From Calothrix sp. NIES-4105 (GTDB lineage Bacteria; Cyanobacteriota; Cyanobacteriia; Cyanobacteriales; Nostocaceae): a stretch of 64,000 bases of DNA. This document shows positions 27,041 to 35,167 of the stretch, one piece after another; position 1 is the first letter of the stretch; the number at the start of each line of letters is the position of its first letter. A program made the translations under genes and the position numbers. The stretch covers positions 310,001 through 374,000 of the forward strand of contig NZ_AP018291.1 in assembly GCF_002368415.1 (NCBI RefSeq), in the 5' to 3' direction. The notes beneath the pieces are model-generated. The model saw nothing but the letters and a program-made list of their open reading frames with translations. It was not told the origin of the DNA and ran no database searches.

Positions 27041-28296
27041 CCAAAAACAGCGCAACTTACAGCGTTTACAAAGAATCTCAGTTTTGTCATAATCGTTATT
27101 CCTGTTAAATACGCGCGTTAATTGTGTTGCAGCATGAACAAGCGGGAGTGTTACACTAACTTACCCGGTGCAAGAAAGTCGCATCATTTTTAGATTTCTG
27201 CAAACTGTATTTTCAAAGCATCGGTGCCTGTAACTCCAGCTAGAACCTTGATACTCCGCGCTAACTTAAAGACTAGATAGTCACATGGGGAATATCGGAT
27301 TTACTACGCACAGTCTATGACGTACAAAAATTGTTATGATACTTTGATGCGATTTGGGTGGGTGAGCGCGCAAAAAAAATAAGCGCAAAATCAGGTAAAA
27401 ATTTGTCTACAATATTAGGCTTTATTCTTACTATCGCGGATTTTAGTCTTTGATATATAAACCTTTACTGGTAAAGCTTTCAGCCAGATTGTTGTTTAAA
27501 TTTTTAAATAGTTTTTTGTCTAAATCATCAAATAATACCTAAAAAAATATTATCGATTTATTTCTGTAATTTTCCTGTAAAATCAACGCTTTTGAGCTAC
27601 ATTGTTTCAAAATGCTTTTTCCAGTATTAATCAGCAATAATAGCTGTCGTGTAATATTCCAATAAAGCGCCATGTCTACCAAAAGGCGCTGTCAATCAAC
27701 TAAACAGCTTTTCCATTACACGAGCAAATAACACTACTCGATTAAATTCCGGTGCCATATTCCAATCAATTATCCAATTATTTACAGGCACCCATACCAA
27801 CCACTTCCTCCACCCTACATGCGAATTAATACTACTCAATTAAACGGGGCGCCTGTTTGTAAGCTATGTACATCACCCGATAAAACCCAGACTCTACGAC
27901 TGTGCGAGGTTGTTGCTGTTGTGTTGCTTGACGGTAAGTTTTTTGTGAGCGGCGCCGATACTGAGCGAAAAACGCCCTATGGATTGACAACTCTCTACAA
28001 GCACCGAATCATCATATTTATTTAAAAAGTTTTAGAGGCACCGACAGGAAAGTTGCTGAAGGCGCCTCTAAAAAGTAAAAGAGTCCAGAATTTTACGTGA
28101 ACTTGATTTCAACTATAATTTCTCGACGGGGTTGTCCACCTGCTTCTATAATCATTTGAACTTCCCTAATGTAGGGATTGACATATCACTCTATATGTTC
28201 CAGTGTAGTTGAAAATTCTGTGATTTATTATAATGCTGCTTGACTACCAGGGAATCTTATATATAGGTTCTTCAAAAAGTCTGTAGGAGAAAATTA

Positions 28297-28800
28297 ATGG
28301 ATTTTGCTCGTCTGGAATATATTAAGAACGTGAATGACGATAACGGTTGGGCGTATAGATACTGCCTTGTTGGAGGTTACTTTCAATTGAACTTTAAGAG
28401 AAGTGATGCTAAAGATGTTTTGGCTCATGCATTGAGCCTACCCAAGGGGTCTCTTATCATTCTTTCCCAAAGTTACCACGGAGAGCGATACCTGACGCAC
28501 GTAGTTGAATTAGTTAATGAAGGAAGTGAAGATGAACCCCAACAAGAGGAAGGGACTTGGGGTATTTTCCGGTGGGTTAAGGTTTACTGGGTTGCTAATT
28601 TCTCTTGTCCCAATAATATTCCTCTTGATAAGGATGTGATGAAAGTTAATTGGGGATGGTACGACACAAAAGCTAAATTGTTAACAAGCCCAGGCTTGAT
28701 GTCTCAGTGGGAAACCATTGAGAACCTGAGAGACGCACTTCAAGAAGTATTTAATATTGGTGCCGTCCACCAACCACTTTCTACATCCCTTCACAACTAA
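28297..28800 (+). CDS. Hypothetical protein, 167 aa
   Basis: A good ribosome binding site (GTAGGAGAAAATTA) precedes the ATG, so this is probably a real gene. The pattern GSLIILSQSYHGERYLTHVV followed by WVKVYWVANF resembles a small beta-barrel of the EVE/PUA type seen near restriction genes, but I cannot confirm this. A conserved-looking end is GLMSQWETIENLRDALQEVF. No close neighbours on the same strand. Confidence 0.65.
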   Translation: MDFARLEYIKNVNDDNGWAYRYCLVGGYFQLNFKRSDAKDVLAHALSLPKGSLIILSQSYHGERYLTHVVELVNEGSEDEPQQEEGTWGIFRWVKVYWVANFSCPNNIPLDKDVMKVNWGWYDTKAKLLTSPGLMSQWETIENLRDALQEVFNIGAVHQPLSTSLHN

Positions 28801-29171
28801 CAGATGCAACGCGCACTCGCACAGTAGGCACCTGTAATAAATATAAATATAATGCGTCGAGTTTCATAATATAAGTAATATTCGGCGCTTTCTTTTCTGT
28901 CAAGTAAAGGGAAAACGAACTGCAATTGAATAGTGGCACCAACAATTAGTTAGCTCCTAAGAAACACATCCCATCGCCGAAGATTTGGTAAGGGCGTAAC
29001 GGTTAAAATTGGCGCTTAATTTTTCATGGTAATTATCACGCTTGATTCTCAAAAAACAGCGCGTTATATGACCGTTTTGATAATGCACTAAGTAACTGAG
29101 AGTTAAACCGTCCCCTTAATCATGCGTTGATTTTTAAGTAATGCTCCTATTACTGGGGTAATAAAAGCATC
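28801..29171. other. Gap with GGCACC-type motifs, no gene seen
   Basis: Contains AGGCACCTGTAATAAAT near 28826 and TGGCACCAACAATTA near 28932, variants of the extended GGCGCCTGTAATT motif. I see no ORF or RNA gene. Confidence 0.45.
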
Positions 29172-29492
29172 TTATACAGCGCACTGTTCTTCAGTGATTG
29201 TAGGTTGAGCAACTAGATCAAAACCCAAAGCGTGAGCTTTCTTCTTTAAGTTGTTTACCATACGTTCATGGTATTTTTGCTCATAAACATCAACACCTGG
29301 GTCTACATAAGCTGCTGCTGATGTCCAAAGACGGTAGAAAATACGTGCTAGTTTGTGAGCAGCCGCAGTAATCGCCTTTGGCGCCCCCATGCGAGATTGC
29401 ATTCGTCTGTAAAATGCTCCCAAGGCAGAATTGCTACGACAAAGTGTTTGTGCTGCCATGCGAAAAGCATTGGCAGCAATTCTAAATTTAGC
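29172..29492 (-). pseudogene. C-terminal fragment of an IS110-family transposase
   Basis: The frame reads FRIAANAFRMAAQTLCRS, SALGAFYRRMQSRMGAPKAI, TAAAHKLARIFYRL and YVDPGVDVYEQKYHERMVNN, the conserved end of IS110/IS1111 transposases. About 106 codons remain of a roughly 330-aa protein; a stop lies directly upstream and no RuvC-like N-terminal domain is found. One GGCGCC lies inside. The element is dead. Confidence 0.75.
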
Positions 29493-29711
29493 TCAGTGTA
29501 AGCGTTGGAGAGAGAAAACCCATAAATTTTAAGTTTTTTTTCTGGGTCTTTTGGCTCTCTAAAACTAGATTTTTAAGCTGACTTGTCAGAAAAGAGATTA
29601 TTTCGGTTTTTATTGACATTATTCTCAACTATTTATCCAGAACATCAGCGTAAAATCCTTATGCCAGTTCAAATTTAGAATAGCTGTTATTCAGAGGAAG
29701 AATGTTTGTAT

Positions 29712-29885
29712 ATGCAATCTCTTCACAATAGGATTACTAAAATCATGAAACACCCAGATTTAGAGCAGGCTGCTTGGAGCGCATTAAAGCAGTTGGGAGA
29801 GATTAGGCGTGCGTATTTAACCGACCTGGAAGAGACATTTTTATCTGCTATGGAGAAAAAATATAACTTACCGCTGGATGTTTAA
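29712..29885 (+). CDS. Small helical hypothetical protein
   Basis: A 57-aa ORF with a well-formed helical composition (HPDLEQAAWSALKQLGEIRR, AYLTDLEETFLSAMEKKY). ATG 29745 gives a 46-aa alternative. Codon use is ordinary for the window. Not recognised; the even charge pattern suggests a real small protein rather than chance. Confidence 0.45.
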   Translation: MQSLHNRITKIMKHPDLEQAAWSALKQLGEIRRAYLTDLEETFLSAMEKKYNLPLDV

Positions 29886-30186
29886 TAGTACGGCGCCTGT
29901 AATTCAAGTACCCAAATATTCAAGTATCTGAGTATTTGAGAATTGGCGCCTATAACTTAAAAATTCACAAATAGCTCTATGGCGCCGTCTTATAGATAGA
30001 AAGCAATGAAACAGGGTGCCTGCCATTACTATAAAAAAGTTAGGGTGCGTTCAAGGGCATTTTCAGGCATACGAGCGCGCCCTAATTCTGTTTAAATAAC
30101 ACACTACTATAATAAATAAGTACTGATGTTCGTTCTGATTACAGGCGCCTAATTATTAGGTACAGATTCGTTTAGAGATAAAAGCT
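29886..30186. other. GGCGCC-rich spacer
   Basis: Four exact GGCGCC sites occur within 260 bases (about 29892, 29944, 29981, 30145), two within the extended word GGCGCCTGTAATT or its reverse. No gene seen. Confidence 0.55.
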
Positions 30187-30705
30187 ATGGGACATAATAT
30201 TTCTGGTGTATTACTTAAAGGAAATTTTGATGCAAAAATTGCTGTAGCTTTTGATTTACAGTTTGTATCTGTTGGGTTTGATATCACATTATTTTGGTTA
30301 AATATTCATTACACCGAATATTGGAGTAAAAAATTAAATGTTCCAGGAATCTTGGAAGCGCCTGACCAAGTAGATGAAATTCGATTGTTATTTCCAAGTG
30401 AGCGCGTTGTTGCCCACATGATGGCACTAATTACCGCAACAAGTACTCCACTTTATGCAATTATTGTTACTGATTATTTTGGTGGTATTGGTACTCAAGC
30501 GGCTGCATTATATAAAGGTGAAACTTTGATAACTGATGATGAACATGCATTTGACTATGGCTCAATTAATCAAGTGTTGCGCGGATTAGGAGTAAAAGCT
30601 ACGAGGGGTTTAGATGAATTTGATACTATTGGATTAAGCAATTATCGTAGTATCCCCTATGATTTCTTAGAGGTTATTGAAAAATATCCTGAATGTAGCG
30701 ATTAA
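30187..30705 (+). CDS. Hypothetical protein, 172 aa
   Basis: A soluble alpha/beta-type protein with the segments FLEVIEKYPECSD at the end and TPLYAIIVTDYFGGIGTQAA in the middle. No motif I can name. It precedes the 94-aa gene at 30812 on the same strand with a 106-base gap that contains a GCGCCTGC word. ATG follows AGATAAAAGCT with only a weak binding site. Confidence 0.55.
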   Translation: MGHNISGVLLKGNFDAKIAVAFDLQFVSVGFDITLFWLNIHYTEYWSKKLNVPGILEAPDQVDEIRLLFPSERVVAHMMALITATSTPLYAIIVTDYFGGIGTQAAALYKGETLITDDEHAFDYGSINQVLRGLGVKATRGLDEFDTIGLSNYRSIPYDFLEVIEKYPECSD

Positions 30706-30811
30706 TATGAAGCTCTATTATGATACCATATCCAAAAAACAAGCGCCTGCCCAATCAAACAGTAAAATAGTAGAAGGCAAAACACCCGTAGTTATGGAGT
30801 AGCCACCAACA

Positions 30812-31096
30812 ATGTCACTAATCGAATATTTAGTAGAACGCGGTGATTGGCGCTCTTCCCTTCGTAGAAACTTTGAAGGAGCAATTCGATTGTTACAAAC
30901 AGACCATTACAATTCGCGAATTGGAAGTGATTTTGATGAAATGTTAGAACAAATTGCATCCTTAGCCAACCAGAAAGAAACTTGGATGTTGGCTAACGGC
31001 TATACCCAAGAAGATATTAACTATATTTACAAAATTATTGATAAGTGGCTTGTTAAAAATGGATTAAGTCGAACCGTAGTTCAGGGGCGACCCTAG
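30812..31096 (+). CDS. Hypothetical protein, 94 aa
   Basis: A charged helical protein (LVERGDWRSSLRRNFEGAIR, GYTQEDINYIYKIIDKWLVK). No recognised domain. The group II intron remnant begins about 70 bases after its stop, so its original 3' context may be lost. Confidence 0.5.
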   Translation: MSLIEYLVERGDWRSSLRRNFEGAIRLLQTDHYNSRIGSDFDEMLEQIASLANQKETWMLANGYTQEDINYIYKIIDKWLVKNGLSRTVVQGRP

Positions 31097-31163
31097 TTTG
31101 AACTAAAAGTTAAGTACTTATGGCAAATTCACTCTGGAACAGTGAGTAGTTTATGACTTGCTT

Positions 31164-31237
31164 GAGCCGGATGCGTTGCGAGACGCACGTCCGGTTCTGA
31201 GGGGGAAGGGGGTAGCGATACCCCTAACCTACCCGAC
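31164..31237 (+). ncRNA. Group II intron 3' remnant (domains V-VI)
   Basis: GAGCCGGATGCG-loop-CGCACGTCCGGTTC is a canonical domain V with the GAGCCG/CGGTTC base. A G-rich domain VI hairpin (GGGGGTAGCGATACCCC) and the junction CTACCCGAC|CACGTTC follow. The reverse transcriptase and domains I-III are absent, so it is an orphan end. A second copy lies inverted at 13667-13739. Confidence 0.75.
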
Positions 31238-31291
31238 CACGTTCCTGCCTATTGTGTTGAGGCAAGTTTTACAATTACTTGCCTTCATATT

Positions 31292-31633
31292 TTACTTTGT
31301 ACTTTTTAGCTCGTTGTACTGCCTGATATGCTCGTTGAGTTCTGGAAACCCAGCATAGTTAGCGGCAACATGCTCTAGCGAATATAAGCCAGCTCGTGAC
31401 CAGAAGAATTTATCAGTTTTTTTCTTGCCAGTTACTTCAATTACTGCGCTAGGTGTTATTTTTTCTTTAGATATAAAATCACGTGCGCGCGTGACGGCTT
31501 TCAATTTTGAGTTTGCATTATCCACTCGATAATGAGGAATACTATTTAAGATTCGATAACCAGTCCTTTTTCTTTTGACGCTTTTCCTTTTACGGGGGCT
31601 GCTGCTTATAGTTGATATTGATTCTGATTTCAT
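31292..31633 (-). CDS. Basic hypothetical protein
   Basis: The 113-aa protein has a Ser/Arg/Lys-rich N-terminus (SPRKRKSVKRKRTGYRI) and a C-terminal part with FFWSRAGLYSLEHVAANYAG. Not recognised. Its start overlaps the stop of the GIY-YIG gene by 4 bases, so the two are translationally coupled and probably act together; a nucleic-acid-binding partner is a reasonable guess. Confidence 0.6.
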   Translation of the reverse strand: MKSESISTISSSPRKRKSVKRKRTGYRILNSIPHYRVDNANSKLKAVTRARDFISKEKITPSAVIEVTGKKKTDKFFWSRAGLYSLEHVAANYAGFPELNEHIRQYNELKSTK

Positions 31634-31935
31634 GGTTTCCTCTTTTGTATTTGTTCGTATAATTTGCGGTTATTTTTTTGGCGTCTTAGTTTACGTTCTA
31701 AGTGGTACGCTTCTTTAGCTGTACATGTGTACCAAACATGTACTACTTCTAATTTGATGCCTCGTTCAACTGCGGCTTGTGTAAATCTTGCGCCTACACC
31801 ACTACAATGTTCTTTGAAACGTTGTGATAGGTTCTTGGTAGCGCCAAGGTAGTACTGCGCTTTGTGTTTACTGCTGCCTAATGGCTCGGATAGCTTGATA
31901 AGGTAGCAACAACTAGTTGACTTAATTTCACACAT
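31630..31935 (-). CDS. GIY-YIG-type nuclease domain protein
   Basis: This 101-aa single-domain protein matches the GIY-YIG fold: CYLIKLSEPLG at the start, then AQYYLGATKNLSQRFKEHCS, GVGARFTQAA and EAYHLERKLRRQKN. GIY-YIG enzymes cut DNA through a single metal ion, with Tyr, Arg and Glu residues; the second YIG appears as YYLGAT. It is coupled to the 113-aa basic protein. It could be a homing-type or restriction nuclease; no intron hosts it here. Confidence 0.75.
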   Translation of the reverse strand: MCEIKSTSCCYLIKLSEPLGSSKHKAQYYLGATKNLSQRFKEHCSGVGARFTQAAVERGIKLEVVHVWYTCTAKEAYHLERKLRRQKNNRKLYEQIQKRKP

Positions 31936-31981
31936 TACTTTGTGGAATTAATTTTCTCGTTTTACCGCGTAGCTGTTGTAA

Positions 31982-32521
31982 TTAATATTGAAAAACATTT
32001 ATTGCCTTTGTTTCTTTGACTTCTTTTTCTACTAATGTTTTGGAGTGATATTCGGAAATAGCGTTTGCTAGTACTTGTTCAATACTAAGGTTAGTAATAC
32101 TTGCTATTTCGTGTAAATAAACCAGTGACCTTCTGTCTAGCGAAGGTAGTTTTTGATTTTCTCTCTTATCCTGCTTTCTAGCATCTCTCATTAATTTTAA
32201 TACCAAGTCTTGATTTATTTTGTTGACTGGGTATTCTGATAAAGCGTCGATTACTACTTCATATCGGCTTTGTGCGAGTGAATACAATACCTTGGGTTCA
32301 ATACTTGCAAGTGCTTGTGGGCAATAGCTGAAATCATTATATAATGCCTTTGCTACACGGATTGCACGTCTTTCTTTTGCGCTACCTTTAGTCCACCCTC
32401 TTAATTCTAAGAATATTCGATATTCACTACACGAATGATTTTTTTTGTATTCGTATAATTGGAAATATTGTTTTAGAATACTGAGTGTAACACTATTAAA
32501 ATTCAAATCAATTTCTTCCAT
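31982..32521 (-). CDS. Hypothetical protein, paralogue of 35168-36214
   Basis: From ATG 32521 this is 179 aa. The middle (EYRIFLELRGWTKGSAKERR, AIRVAKALYNDF, SIEPKVLYSLAQSRYEVVID, NQDLVLKLMRDA) aligns with the 348-aa protein at 35168-36214 (EYLALLKANGWKYGGTEEKR, SIAKAFAPF, KIEPKTIYQLSDEKLAPVIT, TQDLVVKFIRHQ). This is a private family occurring twice within 4 kb. The C-terminal half is different. It may be a plasmid-borne DNA-binding or partition-related family, but no known domain is visible. Confidence 0.65.
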   Translation of the reverse strand: MEEIDLNFNSVTLSILKQYFQLYEYKKNHSCSEYRIFLELRGWTKGSAKERRAIRVAKALYNDFSYCPQALASIEPKVLYSLAQSRYEVVIDALSEYPVNKINQDLVLKLMRDARKQDKRENQKLPSLDRRSLVYLHEIASITNLSIEQVLANAISEYHSKTLVEKEVKETKAINVFQY

Positions 32522-32647
32522 ATTATGTTCATGTTCATTGTTTAAAATAACTAAATTGTTGATTTGAAACTTTACTTTACGTTTTTTTAGACACAAAACA
32601 GTTTTGACATTTGTAAATATCTATTAGTGTTTTTAGCAGAAAATATT

Positions 32648-33145
32648 TTAATTAGCGCAGTTATCTATCGCAATTGACTCTAAATTTTTATGAGTCTTTA
32701 CTACTTCTGTGCTAATTACAACTAGTTTTACACTAGCAGCAGCTATAGATGCCATTGTTGCGCTATCTTTTTGTGCAAGATAATTTAGTAGAGCAATTAA
32801 TTTTTGAAGAGTACTGTGCAACTCTCTATAAACTTTTGCATAATCCCATTCTGGGTTAGTGACTCTCTCAAGTTTAATTTGATTCTTTTCTTCAAATAAT
32901 TTCTCCACACGTCTTTCAATTGACTCATCAATCGCTTTCAATATATGGTCAGAGTCAGTAAACGGGTGTGACACATTACAAATGTTGTCGTAAACGAATG
33001 ATGTGCATTGCATCAGTAAACTGTAATCGCGTAGTTCGCGCGCTACTTTGTCTAAAATGATGTTGCCGTTTTCATTGCAAACTATCTTTTTCCAGTCTGA
33101 TGCTAATACTTGCATATAGTCGCTGTCAGTATAATCTCTTTCCAT
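32648..33145 (-). CDS. Hypothetical helical protein, 165 aa
   Basis: An all-helical acidic protein with segments RDYSLLMQCTSFVYDNICNV and KVYRELHSTLQKLIALLNYL. No recognised family. The binding site TTTAAATGGAAAG is weak. It lies between the paralogue gene and the IscB element on the minus strand. Confidence 0.55.
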   Translation of the reverse strand: MERDYTDSDYMQVLASDWKKIVCNENGNIILDKVARELRDYSLLMQCTSFVYDNICNVSHPFTDSDHILKAIDESIERRVEKLFEEKNQIKLERVTNPEWDYAKVYRELHSTLQKLIALLNYLAQKDSATMASIAAASVKLVVISTEVVKTHKNLESIAIDNCAN

Positions 33146-33294
33146 TTAAATTCTCCGTTTGATATGTGGTTATCGTGGTTTGTTGAAAGCGTGGTACAGT
33201 GGCGCCAGTACAGTACAAAGATTAAATTAAACCACTCTTTTAATGTTTGGCGCCGAATATTTAGCTATCACGTAAAATTCACAGGATGCGGGAA

Positions 33295-33345
33295 GCCCCG
33301 TCTTTTCAAAGCGGGGATGGGAGCGACACGAGCGACTTTAGTCGC
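33295..33345. repeat. Right-end hairpins of the IscB element
   Basis: Two subterminal stem-loops, CCCCG/CGGGG with an 11-base loop and GCGAC/GTCGC with a 4-base loop, lie just past the iscB stop codon. IS200/IS605 transposases recognise such end hairpins. Confidence 0.6.
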
Positions 33346-33355
33346 CTTTAAATAT

Positions 33356-34639
33356 TTAATTTGCATAAGCATAGCCATCTTTATGATGAATCACTTTACA
33401 ATCTTTGTAACTGATTCCTTGGACTAAACCTGCTTTAGTTGAAACATTAAAACTACCAGTAGAACGAGTAGCTATACGACCAATATAAACACCAATCTTT
33501 TTACCTTTGGTGACAATAGCTTTAACAATGTCGCCCGTTTGAAAACCAAAATGTATTTGTTTGTTTGAGCGATGACGAGTAGGAAATCCATATTTATTAG
33601 TCCCACACATTTGTCGCGTACCATATCCTTTAGCAGTTATTAGCAAAGGTTTAACTCCTTTAAATTTCAAAATCGGTGTAGATTTTCCAACGCAAGCAGC
33701 GTCAATCCAGTGCGTTTTATCCAGATTTTGCTGAACGCGGTTAAATTGAGTTAACCCGCCACTCCCAGTTTCTACTTCTAAACCAGTTGCTTTTAAAGTA
33801 GCTAACAAAGTAAATCTTGTTGTGTTTACTGCTGCGGCATCTGCCAATGGTTTTTTAGCTTGCTTAATAATTGCTTCTAATTTTTTAGGGTCTTTTTTTA
33901 GAAATTCTTTTACATCTTTAGTTCCCTTTTTTAGATTACATTTCTCACAACTTAAAGTTAAATTGGATATTCGATTACTTCCTCCTTTGGCTCGTGCTTG
34001 AATATGCTCTATTTGTAAAGGTACGTGTTCCACACCACAATAAGCGCATTTACGACCCCACTTTTCTAATAAATATTGCCTAGTTTCATAACCTGCAAGC
34101 GTTCCTTGTTGGTATTCGACTCCTGACACCTCTGAGTTCTGCATTAATTGAGTGTCGAATCGTACTAACTCTTGACTAATCGCACTGATAAAAGCAAACT
34201 TTTGAAGTCGTTTTACCCACGTGATGATATTATCAACTCGACTTTGGAGACTGGGTGAAATCCACTTTTCTCTACGCTTACGATTGTTAAATCTGGGAGC
34301 GCGATAACGAGTTTTACGATTTCTACGACTTCTACGTAATTGTCTACGAGAAGTTAAAGCATCTCTAATTTTAAAGCCTCTGTGCTGAAGTTCTGCTGCG
34401 AATACAACTTCACCTGTAGAGTCATTAACTAAAGCAAACCCCGTTGTTTTTGCACCTGGATCAATCTTTAATCTCAATGGTTCAACCTCAACATCTGGTA
34501 ATCGTTCCTTCAAAATTAAAGTAAAAGGGAACTTACGGAACACAGCAGCTTTTTTGCTTCTTAATAATTGTCTGGCTCGTGCTGGATGAATTGGATTTAA
34601 TGGCTTAAAGTTAGTGTCAATTAAAAAAACTTTGGACAT
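33356..34639 (-). CDS. iscB: IscB RNA-guided nuclease
   Basis: From ATG 34639, chosen because GGGAGGGACAA precedes it, the protein is 427 aa, normal for IscB. It has a PLMP domain (VFLIDTNFKPLNPIHPARAR), RuvC-I with Asp in LRLKIDPGAKTTGFAL, an Arg-rich bridge helix (RRQLRRSRRNRKTRYRAPRF), RuvC-II Glu in SQELVRFD, an HNH domain (CAYCG, then IEHIQARAKGGSNRISNLTL and CEKCN) and RuvC-III THWIDAACVG. All catalytic residues seem present, so it may be active as an omega-RNA-guided double-strand nuclease, the ancestor type of Cas9. It promotes retention or spread of its element. Confidence 0.93.
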   Translation of the reverse strand: MSKVFLIDTNFKPLNPIHPARARQLLRSKKAAVFRKFPFTLILKERLPDVEVEPLRLKIDPGAKTTGFALVNDSTGEVVFAAELQHRGFKIRDALTSRRQLRRSRRNRKTRYRAPRFNNRKRREKWISPSLQSRVDNIITWVKRLQKFAFISAISQELVRFDTQLMQNSEVSGVEYQQGTLAGYETRQYLLEKWGRKCAYCGVEHVPLQIEHIQARAKGGSNRISNLTLSCEKCNLKKGTKDVKEFLKKDPKKLEAIIKQAKKPLADAAAVNTTRFTLLATLKATGLEVETGSGGLTQFNRVQQNLDKTHWIDAACVGKSTPILKFKGVKPLLITAKGYGTRQMCGTNKYGFPTRHRSNKQIHFGFQTGDIVKAIVTKGKKIGVYIGRIATRSTGSFNVSTKAGLVQGISYKDCKVIHHKDGYAYAN

Positions 34640-34679
34640 TTGTCCCTCCCATTGCTGAGGTAATGTTAGCTTCGCCAAT

Positions 34680-34908
34680 GTTCTAATTGCTTGTTAGGCT
34701 TACTACACTTTCTTAACCCGATAAGAATTTTTAATAGTAAGCGACAGTGCCGCATGGATACCCAGATATACTGGACGGTCTAGCTTCGCAACCGTGGGTG
34801 TCGTGACAAAAAGAACGTAGTTGATACTTAGGCTGGTCAACTATCTCTGAAGAGGACTTCAAGCTTGGCTAGAAGTCCCGTTCTTCAGAACGGGGTCGTT
34901 GACTTACC
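34680..34908 (-). ncRNA. Putative omega-RNA upstream of iscB
   Basis: About 230 non-coding bases directly upstream of iscB, read on the minus strand, contain a GC hairpin (CCCGTTCTGAAGAACGGG), a GTTGA...TCAAC pairing around CCAGCCTAAGTA, and further stems (CGGTTGCGAAGCTAGACCG; CAGTATATCTG). Omega-RNAs are encoded exactly here, with the guide at the 5' end next to the element boundary. The guide would then derive from bases just above 34905, where a small hypothetical gene ends. Fold and guide are inferred. Confidence 0.7.
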
Positions 34909-35137
34909 AAAAGGTTGTATAGCGTGGCGCCTCACTATCCCGCCAAACAATGCGTTGTAAGATTATGCGATTTGGGTCTTGACCGTCTCCAGCCGCTGAC
35001 CCGTCATAGTTACGTGCGGATGTTGCTGGGATATAACTCCATTCAACTGTCTGTTCAGATAACGTCCAAGACACAGTTTGCTTGTTTCTTGCGTGCATCC
35101 TTTTTATAGCTTCGTTTCTATCAAAATAAACACTCAT
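34904..35137 (-). CDS. Small hypothetical protein ending at the IscB element
   Basis: The 77-aa protein reads FDRNEAIKRMHARNKQTVSW then EAPRYTTFW and stops at 34904, within a few bases of the IscB element's left boundary. Its C-terminus could therefore be native or truncated by the insertion. No family recognised. It has a plausible binding site (GGGAGATAATC) and precedes nothing else on its strand within the element. Confidence 0.55.
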   Translation of the reverse strand: MSVYFDRNEAIKRMHARNKQTVSWTLSEQTVEWSYIPATSARNYDGSAAGDGQDPNRIILQRIVWRDSEAPRYTTFW

Positions 35138-35167
35138 GATTATCTCCCGTAATTAGATTTTTAATTT

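Larger units (their letters stand above)
26354..28296. other. 1.9-kb GGCGCC-rich gene desert
   Basis: No confident gene is present. At least six exact GGCGCC plus many GGTGCC/GGCACC variants occur here. Two diverged copies of a block of roughly 215 bases lie at 26530-26742 and 26824-27040, with a weaker third copy near 27150-27260. A 68-codon ORF at 27819-28025 (TQLNGAPVCKLCTSPDKTQT) carries two GGCGCC sites and may be a relic. Low-complexity AT stretches fill 27360-27640. Confidence 0.5.
33287..34908. mobile_element. IscB/omega-RNA element without TnpA
   Basis: The unit comprises an iscB gene, an upstream structured RNA region and hairpin ends: GCCCCG...CGGGG at 33295-33316 and GCGACTTTAGTCGC at 33332-33345 on the right, and CCCGTTCTTCAGAACGGG near 34877-34895 on the left. 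This is the organisation of IS200/IS605-group elements that carry IscB. No Y1 transposase is present, so movement would depend on one supplied elsewhere. Exact ends are uncertain by some tens of bases. No GGCGCC occurs in it. Confidence 0.75.

Noticed and set aside
31158-31358. 66-codon plus-strand ORF
   Set aside because: It lies over the group II intron domain V-VI and the end of the opposite gene; its codons are explained by RNA structure.
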